From the NCBI GenBank assembly GCA_029891385.1, contig CM057227.1:59211567-59275566 (forward strand): a DNA stretch of 64,000 bases, written 5' to 3'. Below the pieces are notes generated by a model that had not been told where the DNA came from, did no database searches, and was given only the letters and a program-made list of their open reading frames with translations. Position numbers and translations under genes: made by a program. Source of the stretch: Erythroxylum novogranatense. Lineage: Eukaryota; Streptophyta; Magnoliopsida; Malpighiales; Erythroxylaceae. Shown here piece by piece: positions 21,299 through 31,943 of this stretch. The number at the start of each line of letters is the position of its first letter. Within the stretch, counting starts at the first letter, position 1.

Positions 21299-22009
21299 GT
21301 GCATGTTGATCCGAGGAAAGTTGAAGCAGTGGTGAATGGGCATGCACCCAAGACCGCGACAGAGGTGAGAAGTTTTCTGGGTCTGGCAGGTTACTACAGA
21401 AGGTTTGTAGAAAGATTCTCTATGATAGCTGCTCCGATGACCAAGCTATTGAGGAAGAATCAGAAGTTCATCTGGACTGATGAATGCCAGAAGAGCTTTG
21501 AGGAGCTCAAGCACAGGTTAACAAGTGCTCCAGTGCTGATTTTGCCTTTTGGTGATGAGGGCTATACGATTTGTAGTGACGCTTCAACGAAGGGTCTCGG
21601 TTATGTATTGATGCAAGGGGACAGGATGATAGCATATGCTTCAAGGCAACTGAAGCAGTATGAGTTGAATTACCCGACTCATGACTTGGAGTTGGCAGCA
21701 GTGATCTTTGCCTTGAAGATTTGGAGGCACTATCTGTATGGGGTTCAGACGAGGATCTTTTCGGATCATAAGAGTCTCAAGTACTTACTGAGCCAGAAGG
21801 AATTGAATTTGAGACAGAGAAGGTGGATTGAGTTACTCAAGGACTATGATTTGTTGATTGAGTACGATCCAGGAAAAGCGAATGTAGTGGCGGATGCTTT
21901 GAGCAGAAAGTCTTCCATTGCTCATGTTCAGACAGTGTATCTTCCTTTATTGGAAGAGATGGCCAAACTTAAGATAAGCTTGAAGCAGCAGGCCCAAATT
22001 GCCTTCTAG
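21299..22009 (+). pseudogene. Q pol: RT C-terminus and RNase H
   Basis: This 236-aa frame: [19 protein letters not shown] (RT end), then RNase H with [58 protein letters not shown] and [11 protein letters not shown]. The domain looks complete. The frame ends at 22009 after QAQIAF, where other elements read ALLANF, a one-base loss. The integrase region resumes at 22010. The Met at 21299 is internal; the true frame enters from the left. Confidence 0.93.
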
Positions 22010-23477
22010 CTAATTTCAGAGTAAGGCCTATACTCAGGGAGAAGGTTAAGGAGTTGCAGGCGCAAGATGCAGATTTGAGCAAGCTTAGGGAGGAAATTCA
22101 GAATGGTAAGGTTTCTAAGGTAGTAGTGAGAGAGGATGGACTCATAAAAGTGGGGGACAGGCTTTGTATTCCAGATATCAAGGAAGTTAAGGATGAGATT
22201 TTAGATGAGGCACACAATGCGCCTTATGCCATGCACCCAGGTAGCACCAGGATGTACCGAGATTTGAAAGAGCATTTCTGGTAGAAGGGCATGAAGAGGG
22301 ATGTCGTAGAGTATGTCAGTAAGTGTCTCGTGTGTCAGCAAGTCAAGGATGAACACCAGGCGCCTTCAGGCAAGTTAAGGCCATTGTCTATTCCTGAGTG
22401 GAAGTGGCAAAGAGTGACCATGGATTTTCTAATGGGTTTGCCTAAGACTAGTAGGAAGCATGATGCCATATGGGTTATTGTGGATAGGTTGACGAAGTCA
22501 GCCCATTTTCTGGCAATTAAGCAGACTGATTCGTTGCATGTGTTAGCCAAGAAGTACATTGATGAGGTAGTGAGATTGCATGGAATTCCAGATTCCATAG
22601 TGTCTGACAGGGATCCTCGTTTCACTTCGAGATTTTGGGGAAGCTTGCAGGAAGCTTTAGGTACTAAGCTGCATTTTAGTACGACATTTCACCCTCAGAC
22701 GGATGGTCAATCTGAGAGGACCACTCGGACACTTGAGGGAATGCTCAGGGCATGTGTGTTGGATTTCAAGGGAGTTTGGGATGAGCATTTACCATTGGTC
22801 GAATTTGCTTACAATAATTTGTACCATTCGAGCATTCAGATGGCTCCATATGAGGCTTTATATGGAAGGAGGTGTAGAACTCCGATATGTTGGGATGAAG
22901 AAGGAGAGAGGAAACTAGTCGGACTAGAGTTGATTCAGTTGACAGTGGATAAAGTCAATCTGGTTAAACAACGGCTTAAGGTAGCCCAGGATAGGATGAA
23001 GAGTTACTCTGATGCTCATCGGAAGGAGATGGAGTATGAAGTTGGTGAGAAAGTTTTCCTCAAGACGTCTCCTTGGAAGGGAGTATTGAGATTTGGCAAG
23101 AAAGGAAAGTTGAGTCCAAGATATGTAGGTCCTTATGAGATTCTTGAGAGGATCGGACCTCTAGCTTACAGGTTGGCATTGCCGCCAGAGTTGTCTCATA
23201 TTCATGATGTTTTTCATGTTTCCATGTTGAGGAGATACAGATCAGATCCTTCTCATGTCATTCAGGTTACAGAGGTTCAGTTGAGAGACAACTTAAGTTA
23301 TGAGGAAATTCCAGTAGAGATCTTGGACACCAAGGAAAAGGTCCTCGTGAATAAGATGTTCAATTAGTTAAGGTTCGTGGAGGAACCATTCAGTGGAAGA
23401 AGCCACTTGGGAACCCTTGGACGCTATGAAAGAGAAGTATCCAAGTCTTTTCGATGATTCAGGTAAATTTCGAGGAC
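22010..23477 (+). pseudogene. Q pol: integrase with chromodomain-like tail
   Basis: Best preserved integrase of the window. 22054-22284 carries the N-terminal region to EHFW, ended by TAG where the family has a second Trp. 22291-23367 (358 aa) holds CLVCQQVKDEHQAP (zinc-finger Cys pair), TMDFLMGLP (Asp), [31 protein letters not shown] (Asp), [17 protein letters not shown] (Glu), YNNLYHSSIQMAPYEALYGRRC, the GPF/Y block, and EEIPVEILDTKEK leading into the chromodomain-like tail, which slips frame at about 23357. Only one nonsense and about two indels separate it from an open frame. Confidence 0.93.
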
Positions 23478-23490
23478 GAAATTTCTTTTA

Positions 23491-23503
23491 AGAGGGGGAG
23501 AAA
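23491..23503 (+). promoter_or_regulatory. Polypurine tract of Q
   Basis: AGAGGGGGAGAAA immediately before TGTTAGGCCCC. It is preceded by the clade-typical CGAGGACGAAATTTC. Confidence 0.9.
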
Positions 23504-24713
23504 TGTTAGGCCCCAAATTGTTTTTCTTGATGTTACTAAGCATGAATTTAATTGATTTATGATTTATGGCATAGTTTGATTTTATTGGAGATGTTAGTGG
23601 AAAATTTGGATTTATTTGAGTTTAGTAGGGAATAAATGTTTATGGAAGAGTAGAAATGATGAGGGCAAAATGGTCAAGGCACTTAAGTTAGGATGTTTAA
23701 GGCTAAGCAAAGGAGGGTATTTTAGTCTTTGTATCTCCTTGTAAGTTTAAGGAGTTAAAAGAAAAGAAATAAAAGGAAGAAATAAAAAGAAGAGAAGAAC
23801 CGAAGAAGAGAGTCGGGAGAGAGAGGAGAAGAAGAAGAGGAAAAGAGGAAAGCTCCAGTTGTAGATTTCGAAGGTTTAGAAGCATTCTTCAGGTTTGTTT
23901 AACTCTTATACTCTTGTTTAGGTTGAATTAAACCCTAGTTTTGCTTGGAATGAGTAGAAATCGATGGCATGTGTAGTACGTCACGAATCAGGGACAACCC
24001 AAACCATCATGTTATGCTATGTGTTATGATTTGTTATGTGTCATGCATCATGAATTGTTCAAGAATCAAGCATTTTTCAAGACAATGACATATACATGAT
24101 CAATAACTATGATTTCAACAAGTATCACGGCAATGAGATATTTTTGAATACTTTTGCTTATTACTATATTATAAATATGTTCCCACGAGCTTTATAGCTC
24201 ACCCCCTCTAATCTCCCCCATTCAGGTGTCGAGCAAGAGATCGAGTGAGTCACGAGTTACGGCAACACTCCAGTTTCATTTTGTTATGTTTGTTTAGTTT
24301 CAATGTTATATTTTTGGAAGTCAAGACTTTAATTTCATTTCAAGTATTATTGTTTCAAGAGTATTTTGTACTTTTGGCTCTTGAACTCAAAGTTGTAAAT
24401 TGGTTTGAGATGTTCTTAAAGCTTTAGTAAAACTCATCTTTTTGATAACGACTTATGGATATGTTTGTTTTAAGCATGAAAGTAAGTTTTGAGATTGTTC
24501 ACGATGGTCCATTGAACTTCCGATGGTCTCCTTCCTCAATTGTTTAATTGACCTGTTTAGCCTTGTTTATTAAATCACATGAAAGCAGGTTTCAAGTTTG
24601 TTTTCCAGCAGGCCCATTAATCTTCCGCGGGTCTTTTTCCTTAAATGTATCATTAGCACGTTTCACGCCACGCTCTCATGTCCGATGTTGGGCTCCAGCA
24701 GCGGGGTCCAACA
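23504..24713 (+). repeat. Q 3' LTR (about 1.2 kb)
   Basis: TGTTAGGCCCC to GGGGTCCAACA. The first 150 bases resemble the M LTR start (AAGCATG, TTTATGGCATAGTTTGAT). It contains a GAAGAAGAGG purine stretch (23780-23860), a weaker splice-donor match TTCAG/GTTTGT at 23892/23893, and the hairpin GAGCTTTATAGCTC at 24187-24200 followed by ACCCCC. The 3' end is set by TCCAACA and by R1 sequence following; no second LTR is present to confirm it. Confidence 0.75.
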
Positions 24714-25044
24714 AAAGCAACCGGTTCGCCATTTGGCGATTTTTTCGGTCCGGGAATTTTCTCCGAAAAATTCCAGAAAAATTCCTGAAAATCCCTGAAA
24801 ATATAAAACACTCAATGGCGCACTCAGAATAATTTTTCAAACCTAATAGCTACGTTTATCACAATAACATTGCCTTAGGCACAAAAATCGGGAATGTCAT
24901 GTATGCATGTACAGTAATTTCATGTGCATAAATGATACTGTGTACCAATCCTATTATGCATGAACAGTCCTAATTCATCCCAATCCATCTCATCCTATGC
25001 CAAATTTACTATTTTACCCTTCCTGTCGGGGGTGGGATGTTACA
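24714..25044 (-). repeat. R1: minus-strand LTR fragment of another gypsy element
   Basis: On the minus strand, TTTGAGGACGAAATTT and a short purine stretch precede TGTAACATCCCACC at 25044, the form of a 3' LTR start. About 330 bp remain before Q begins, so Q probably inserted into it. The start resembles R2 at 29087 (TGTAACATCCCGTTACCC), with scattered matches such as GGTAAAATA and TGCACAT. Confidence 0.65.
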
Positions 25045-28000
25045 ACTTCCCGTGCCTTATAAAAATTTCGTCCTCAAAATTGTCATTCTACGGTTCAATA
25101 TGATAGGAATCATATGTTCCTACAATTCCTATACACTAAGTCACTCAATCATTCCTTTACTAAAAGATCGCAGTAAGGTAGTCGGTTGCTATGACTCAAC
25201 TTATTATTTCCGAACCTGTTCACTTATCACGATTTATCCATCCAATACATTTTTCTCAATATACAGACTTATTCCAATAACTTCATTGATACCCTTTTTC
25301 CAATTCTCACAGACACTTTGTCACTATGATACTTACAATAAAATAGTTTCTCTCGTCTGCGACACTTCCCTTTCTTTTGGTACCGACACAGTGGCACTTA
25401 TCTCTATTTTTCACTATAACCGGTGGTAATCCACCTAACGCATTTATCCTTTATATTTCATTGACTCTTAGTCCAGATTCAGTGTTCTTTTGACACTTCA
25501 TTGTTCTATATGAATTTCATTCTATTTCATTTGTGCAATCCTGATTCACTTCAGCTAACCCATGCAGTTTTCCTAAGTCACTGTCCTTTGTTTCACTCAT
25601 CACAAGTATCTCGACTCAATCTTGGTCTTTGACTCTTGTTAGGCACTTTTCTGTGTAATATAAGCGTGTACAATTCCTTTTTATGATCACCAATAGCCCT
25701 AAAGTCATTCAGTCAAAACTATATAACAAGGTCATAATCCTATGAAGTCCAAAACACTTAAGCAATTTTTCTGTGGAACATTCAACCTATAATCACTTGA
25801 ATCTATAATCATTTCGTTCTATACCCCTAGTGATTCAATTTCATTTTTCTCATATACTTACTAGAATGTCTAGCTTCGATCGCTCACTTTCTTGTTCTAT
25901 CACTTTCGTCTGCACGCATACTTTTTCTTTGAATCATTCAAAATTGTTTTTCCGATTTCACTCGCATATTCAGACTCATCACAGGACTCACCACTTTAAC
26001 TCCTGCACTCTTAACCTTTCTTACCTTTATCTAGTATCTCAATTTTTCAGAAACACTTCACAATTACCCATAATCTACTTGGCATTCTTTGGAAATCCCT
26101 ATATCTGTAATTGGTCTGTTCCTTGCAACATTATCAATTCACTATTTGAATTTAGTAGGCAGAATTGTCTGTTCATTTCAAAATTAGCGGTATAGTAGTC
26201 ATTTATGCCCGGCTTTTTCCTCAAATTAACACAATGTATTCTTATAAGAATCTAAAGTCTCCAAGGCTTTAAACAATTGCGATCATAACACCAATACCAT
26301 TTATCAAAGTCAAGTCAGTTTATCTAATACCATTTTAACATAGTCTCATTTCATCACACACTACCCACTCTCCAAGGGTATGCTTATCATCAGTATCAAC
26401 TTTCTCAATTATTCACATAGTTCTTTTTACTTTTCACTGTTCAACACTTTCAAACACATTACGTCTACAATCATAGTCACTACCATTTGCTTACCTCACA
26501 TAATTCCCTATTAGGGTCTTGTTAACTTTACCATACATCATTCTACTTTTTCATTGAGTCCATGAGTAGTGTATTTCCAATCCCTTTATGAAGGTAACAC
26601 TACATCACGTCATTGTATAAGTGTTTATTGATGCACACATATGTATATTAACTATGCACAATGCATGTTCAATGACATTCCCGGGTGTATATCCTTAATG
26701 CATGTCTCATAACCAATTATCAAGATCTTTGAATCATTCCTTAACACTTAGAACAATCTCCTTACGTTAATAACTCAATCCTACTTCAATTAGGCTCATT
26801 TATTATCACTAACAAGCCTAAACATCTCATTGAACAACATTGATAAGTCAAGCATTCAAAAACAAACATCTCCTGGAAAAACCACCATAACTTTTTCTGT
26901 AGATGTCGGATTAATCTCATCTTCTAACGATTTAAAAAAAAACTTATATATCTGCAACTTCTATGAAGACTCTTAAATGAGATTTTTCCATTTTGAGGGT
27001 CAAAAAACACCGCCATGTGAATTCACACAGGCAGCCCGTGTTTTTTTTGGATCTGGTGGTGTTTTTGCGTCAGAAACACACAGTCGTGTCAACTTACACG
27101 GCCCGATAATGTATCCTTTGGTTTTGCTCAATTATCTTTCTCCAAGACCTCTCCAATGGATCCAAAACCCATTCTAGCATCACTTCCACTCAAAATATTC
27201 CCAAATTCACCTTTTCTAATGCAATATAACTCCATAAGCATTCAAACACTAATAAAATTTCATTCACTCTCAATTCTTAACTCATTTGATTCATCATATC
27301 AAGTGGATAACTTCTTCAAATATACCTAATTTCAACTCAACATCATCCATACACATTTTGTATTCCCAACTTGATCATAAACACCTCAAATATAACACAT
27401 TCTCATACACTCAAAACATATCACAACATATACATTCATCCAAGAATGTACTATAACCAATTCTCAGTTTCATGTCAATTTTTGGGACTCTTAAAGACAT
27501 AATGTAAATATGTATTCATGAAAAGTGCGGCCATATGTTTCTAGTTTAATTCAAATTAAGAATCATATCATTTAGATAACTAAAGAAAAAGTTATGGCTA
27601 AAACACTGAAGCATATTTAGAGATCATATTGCTGTTACAATTTTTCCAGCTCAACTGCCCTTTTTATTTCCAAATCTCACCCTAACACAACTCATACAAA
27701 GATCACCTTTTCTACTCCATCTACTCCTCATTCTCAACTCCTTTTCAACTCATTTCTATACTCATCCATTAACACAAACAGGTTATAGGCGCATTTCTAT
27801 ACTCATCAACTTCTAATTCTCATTAAAACATCCCTTTCACAGCCAATTGATCTTAAAAACATGTTGAGCATAACTCATAGTTTCTTACTCATCAGATACA
27901 ACATCAATCATCCATAAATAACTCCAAGCCTATTATTTAGCATTTATATGAAACAAAACATCAATATATACATATATATGTTCATTTCTTCATCAACATT

Positions 28001-28190
28001 ATAGCATATACAAAACTCCTTATTATGATCATTCAACCTCCAAAACATTTCTATAAATCATTACTCATCAATAAAAGCAAGAAATTAATACACCCTTCCC
28101 CATTCACGATACATACTCAAAAAATCATCTCATGAGATTAACCTCTAAATATCATAAAAAATGCTTCATTTACCCCAAAACCATGATATT
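25045..28190. other. Non-coding retroelement-derived region between R1 and R2
   Basis: About 3.1 kb with no convincing coding frame. The plus strand is pyrimidine-rich with many CATT/TCAC words. The first 100 bases echo the internal 3' end of element L (TTCGTCCTCAAAATT, TTCCTACAATTCC against TTCATCCTCGAAATT, TTCCCGCAATTCC), suggesting a decayed pol end of an R-type derivative on the minus strand. No primer-binding site was recognised, so the inner end of the R2 LTR is not placed. The frames at 25037-25429 and 25830-26195 lack recognisable domains. Confidence 0.55.
27005..27110. repeat. Short ACACGG / CCGTGT inverted motifs in R region
   Basis: Contains GTGAATTCACAC (a perfect palindrome), GGCAGCCCGTGTTT, CACACAGTCGTGTC and TTACACGGCCCG within about 100 bp. 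These are family-specific short inverted words of the same style as the arrays in P, L and C. Degenerate and few in number. Confidence 0.55.
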
Positions 28191-29087
28191 TGACAAGATA
28201 CTTACTTGATTTAGCTTCCAATTCTTCACACTCTTCAAGAATATCAAAAATCCCTAACGAAACACACAAACCACGATCATCACCATCTTGAGGGTTGGAA
28301 AGTTTGGGTTTTTGGTGAGAATGAAAGAGAGAGCAAGATGAAAGAGAAGCAAGTAAGAGATGAGAGAGCTAGGTTTAGTGTTATGGAGATTAACAAAAAA
28401 CCAGCGAAGAAGGAGGACAAGAGAAGCTAAGAAAATGAAGAAGAGAACAAAAATAAACACTTACTTGATCTTCTCATATAAAAGCATCGTGAGACAAAAC
28501 CAAAAAGGGGTGGTCTTTTAAATTTAAGGGTTAGTGGACTTAAGGCATTGTTTGGCAAGTGATATTTGTCACTTGCCACATGTCCAATTTCCAAAGCATT
28601 AGATTAGGTTCTCTCATTTAACTAGTCCAATTAATTTCAATTTCTACTCCAATTGTTTCCCCTAATTTTCAATGGCACTTGTCAATAAATCCTAAAGTTA
28701 TTTATCAAAATTTCCATTGCCATTGGATAGTAATTTCTACTACCATTTAATAATTGTTTTGTCACTTGGCAATTTCTCTAGTTCAAAAATGCCCAACAAT
28801 TTCTAGAAATTTCTCCAAAATTTCCAAAAATTATAAATCAAATTATACACTCCCCAAATCATTTTTTTGACACATAAAATCACATTTCTCAATATACTCA
28901 CATTTATAAACAATTATACCCAGAAATTGGCAATGAATGCATATACAATTATTTTTATGTGCAAAGATTCAATATTCACGTGTATGTGCATATCATGTAA
29001 TGCATGAGCATGAAACGTGTTTCCTAATTTCTCAGTAATCTCTCACATTTATTATTTTAGCCTTAATATGGGTAACGGGATGTTACA
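28191..29087 (-). repeat. R2: start of a minus-strand LTR
   Basis: Minus strand begins TGTAACATCCCGTTACCC at 29087. Immediately upstream (29100-29088) is AATAAAAGAAAAG, which could be a polypurine tract or chance. Further in lie a TATA-like TTTTATATGAG (about 28490), a purine-rich GAAGAGAACAAG stretch, and a strong 5' splice-site match CAA/GTAAGTAT (28208-28200). If 29088 is a real polypurine tract, this is a 3' LTR of the element to the right (A); otherwise it is the 5' LTR of an element inserted in A. The other end is unknown. Confidence 0.6.
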
Positions 29088-29419
29088 CTTTTCTTTTATT
29101 CTCCAGTTTAAAATGCAAGTAAACATCAATAATCATAATTAATAAGCAAGAACTTAATATAAATAATTATGTTAAAAGTACCAAAACTATTCCAATATGT
29201 GCACTATCCTCAATTAATCAGTAGTAACATTTTCTAAATTTTTAATGATTAAAAAGGGCATGTATGAAGTTAACAATCTGTCAAGCTAAATTCAAAATTC
29301 TTGGCATGTCACGACCTTAGTCATAAACACATAACCTAGCAAAGAACAATAAAACAGAAACATCGCAAACACAAAACCAATGTAAAAGTGCATAAAAAGA
29401 AAATTAAAAGGCTTTTATG
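29088..29419. other. 3' untranslated part of element A
   Basis: AT-rich, no frame and no recognised motif apart from the purine stretch next to 29088. It lies between the end of the ATHILA-like remnant and the R2 LTR. Confidence 0.5.
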
Positions 29420-30592
29420 GAATAGGAGAACCTAAGATGATGGTGTAGGTGATGGCACCTGACATTCAACGCAGCGAATAATTTCTTCAACTTCTTTGTT
29501 TGATATGGCTGGTTCTTTTGGATATTTGCTTCGTTTCAATTGCCGTTAACCTATTTCTATTGGAGGCTAAGGCAGCTTCCCAACGGTTGACCATCTCCAA
29601 AATCGTAGCAGCATTAGCAGTAGGAATTGTAGATTGTGCTTCTTGTTATTGTGAATCACTGCTTTCTTCTTCTTCGTCGCTAGAGGATGACTCTTATGTT
29701 CTTCAATGTTTAACAGCTACTCTCTCATTATAAGGACGCAAACTATGTCTCACGAAGCTCAACAGTCCATAAACATGTAAGTACCTTGGGTTGAAAACTT
29801 CTGTCGAAACACATTTCATCATTGTGAGGTTGAGACCCACTGATCGAGCTAGTGCTATCAAAATGTATCCCAATCCTCACATAGTGCTTGAAGGCCGTGT
29901 CATTTGTGCAAATCCTTTCAACAGCTGGAAGGAGGTATAATAGGAGGTGTTGTTTGAATCACACCACAAAGCATATAGCTCTTGACTTGATACCTTATTA
30001 CTCTCTACCCTACTAAAAATGGATACCACTATGAATTTGTGAAGAAGGATCAATGAAGCATCCCGAATGAGCAGGTTTGGGGCGTTATGAACTAAATATT
30101 CTGATTAGCTCCTCGTAATTGTTCTCCAGAAATCCCCAGGGAAAATTCACTAGTTGGGTTAATCAATCCAACTTATGGCAACCCAAATAAAATTTCCAAC
30201 ATTGAAGCATCCATCACCCATTCTTGTCCACCCATCCTAAACTTTGATTTTGTGAATTTCATGCCTTCCACTACCAAAATGGTATAACATTCGTGTATTA
30301 GCTCTTCATAAATCTCCCATTCACCCATAATCAACCGCAACCATCCCAATCAATCGATCATAGCTAGAAGATTGTCTTTCACACCTAGCTGCGTCATCAT
30401 CTCCCAATCAAAATATCTTGAAACAATAATTCTTTTACTTTTCGCCTTTTGATACTTCTTCCCTTCCCCATGTGAGAAGGTTAGAAAAGGGGTGGAATGT
30501 TGCATCAAGAGATCTAGCAACAATTTTCTAACTGCCTTTCCCTTCCCTTTAGACTTTGATGTTACCATCCTTCCTCTTGACATTCTCTTCAA
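29420..30592 (-). pseudogene. Element A: ATHILA-like downstream ORF (env-like position), decayed
   Basis: Read on the minus strand from 30592: a short basic leader, then YFDWEMMTQLGVKDN, LAMID and, after a stop, GW, IYEELIHE and KFRMGGQEWVMD with further stops. It ends in a Ser/Asp/Glu-rich part near 29650. The R-[FY]-DW...LG-[IV]..D opening resembles the ATHILA ORF/putative plant transposon protein family. It lies downstream of the integrase in A, where Athila elements keep their extra, sometimes called env-like, ORF. Function of this protein is not established. At least eight stops or frame changes. Confidence 0.6.
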
Positions 30593-31114
30593 TAGGTGAT
30601 TTGGTTGAAGGATATGTTGAAGGGAATGGTTCTCTTGCTTTTCTTTACAAAAATTTCGAAACTAGGGTTTAAAGAGTATAATAGCACAAGAAAACTCCCT
30701 CAAATTATGTTTAAATAGGTTAAGCAGATGTGAAGGTAGTTGAAGACTTGTAAATTTAGGATGAGAATTAAGAAAGAATTTAAATTTTAAATGGTACCTC
30801 GTGTGGCTCTATCTTTAGCACAATGTCATGGTTGCGATTTCACCCTAGTGATGTGCATAATTCATCTTCTGTTGCGATCGCACCTGAATGGTATTCATAA
30901 TTCCTTCTCTGTCGCGATTGCACCTTAGAAGCTTGTGATCACAGTCAAAGCATCTAAGAATTATTCCACAATTGTGATCGCACTGTAGTGACTTGCGATC
31001 GCACCGCTTGAGTTTCCTACAAAACAACTTCTCAAACAAACTTTGTACTTTATTTACTTCTACCGCACAGATATGCTAATTTTAAGGTCTTTAAGCATGA
31101 CCAAAGCCTATCTT
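30593..31114. other. Spacer of element A between integrase and ATHILA-like ORF
   Basis: No gene seen. The main content is the GCGATCGC motif cluster at 30830-31010. The minus frame 31039-30845 simply reads through that cluster and is not considered coding. Confidence 0.6.
30830..31010. repeat. Cluster of TGCGATCGCA-type palindromes in element A
   Basis: Seven or so units around the self-complementary core GCGATCGC: GTTGCGATTTCACC, TTGCGATCGCACC, GTCGCGATTGCACC, TTGTGATCACAG, TTGTGATCGCAC, TTGCGATCGCACC. Changes from the core are mostly C-to-T or G-to-A, as expected for methylated CpG decay. Units are 20-45 bp apart. Confidence 0.85.
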
Positions 31115-31938
31115 TCAAGGGTTAATTTGAAAAGTCATTACCTTCTTAGGTTTATGAATAAGACCTCTAAGATAAAGCTTACATCTTTTCCCATTCACCT
31201 TGAACTTCTCACTGCGTTCATTGTCAAGTTCCAAAACTCCATTCCCATAAACTATGATGACTTTGAAAGGCCCACTCCATCTTGAATGCAGCTGTCCTAG
31301 AAATAACCTTAACTGAGAGTTATATGACAAAACAAAATCTCCTTCTTTGAAATGCTTATCTTTAATATGCTGGTCATGCCATCGCTTGGTTCCCTCTTTG
31401 AATAACTTGGCATTGTCAAAAGCCGTGAAACGTAACTCCTCCAACTCTTGCAATTGCAACAATTTTTTATTCCTCACTACTTTGCCATCCATATTAAGAG
31501 TTTTGATAGCCCAGTGTGCTTTGTGTTCAAGTTCCATAGGCAAATGACATGCCTTACCATAAACAAGTCTATAGGGAGTTGTTCCAATCAGTGTCTTGAG
31601 AGCTGTTCGATATGCCCATAAAGCATCATCAAGCTTTATAGCCCAATCTTTCCTTACTCTATTCACCATTTTCTCCAAAATCCGTTTTAACTCCCTATTG
31701 ACTACTTCCACTTGCCCACTTGTTTATGGATGATAGGGTGTTGCCACCCTATGCTGTACACCGTATTGTTTAAACAAAAGTTCGAGCTTTGAGTTACAAA
31801 AATGAGAACCACCATCAATGATTAAAACACGTGGAACACCAAATCTAACAAACTACCCTTTCAAGAATTTTGTCACCACCCTTCCATCATTACTTGAGTT
31901 AACATTAGCTTTCGCCCACTTGGAGACATAGTCTACTC
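31115..31938 (-). pseudogene. Element A pol: integrase C-terminal two-thirds (Athila/Tat type)
   Basis: Minus strand. Next to the L insertion it reads VDYVSKWAKAN (integrase core). A stop-containing stretch follows (31712-31930), where the second Asp and the HPxTxGQ motif fall. Then the 198-aa frame 31711-31115: [62 protein letters not shown] and the [17 protein letters not shown] block. This wording is typical of Athila/Tat-clade integrases, distinct from M, P and Q. Confidence 0.88.
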
Positions 31939-31943
31939 CCATC
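31939..31943. other. Left target-site duplication of L (CCATC)
   Basis: CCATC abuts TGTTGGACC. The partner ACATC at 40934-40938 differs by one base. Removing L restores the continuous integrase reading across the site (KYIL-M on one side, VDYVSKW on the other). Confidence 0.85.

Larger units (their letters stand above)
21293..24713 (+). mobile_element. Element Q: Ty3/gypsy (Tekay/Del-like), 3' half
   Basis: Plus-strand element entered at the RT/RNase H border ([16 protein letters not shown]) and continuing through RNase H, integrase, polypurine tract and 3' LTR. Its 5' half must lie left of the window, because M was inserted into it. GATGG at 21293-21297 is the expected right copy of M's target duplication. 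The LTR start resembles that of M (TGTTAGGCCCC against TGTTAGACC). Confidence 0.88.

Noticed and set aside
25037..26195. Plus frames of 130 and 121 aa suggesting a host gene
   Set aside because: Pyrimidine-rich low-complexity translation, no domain, and the DNA resembles the L interior in the opposite sense.
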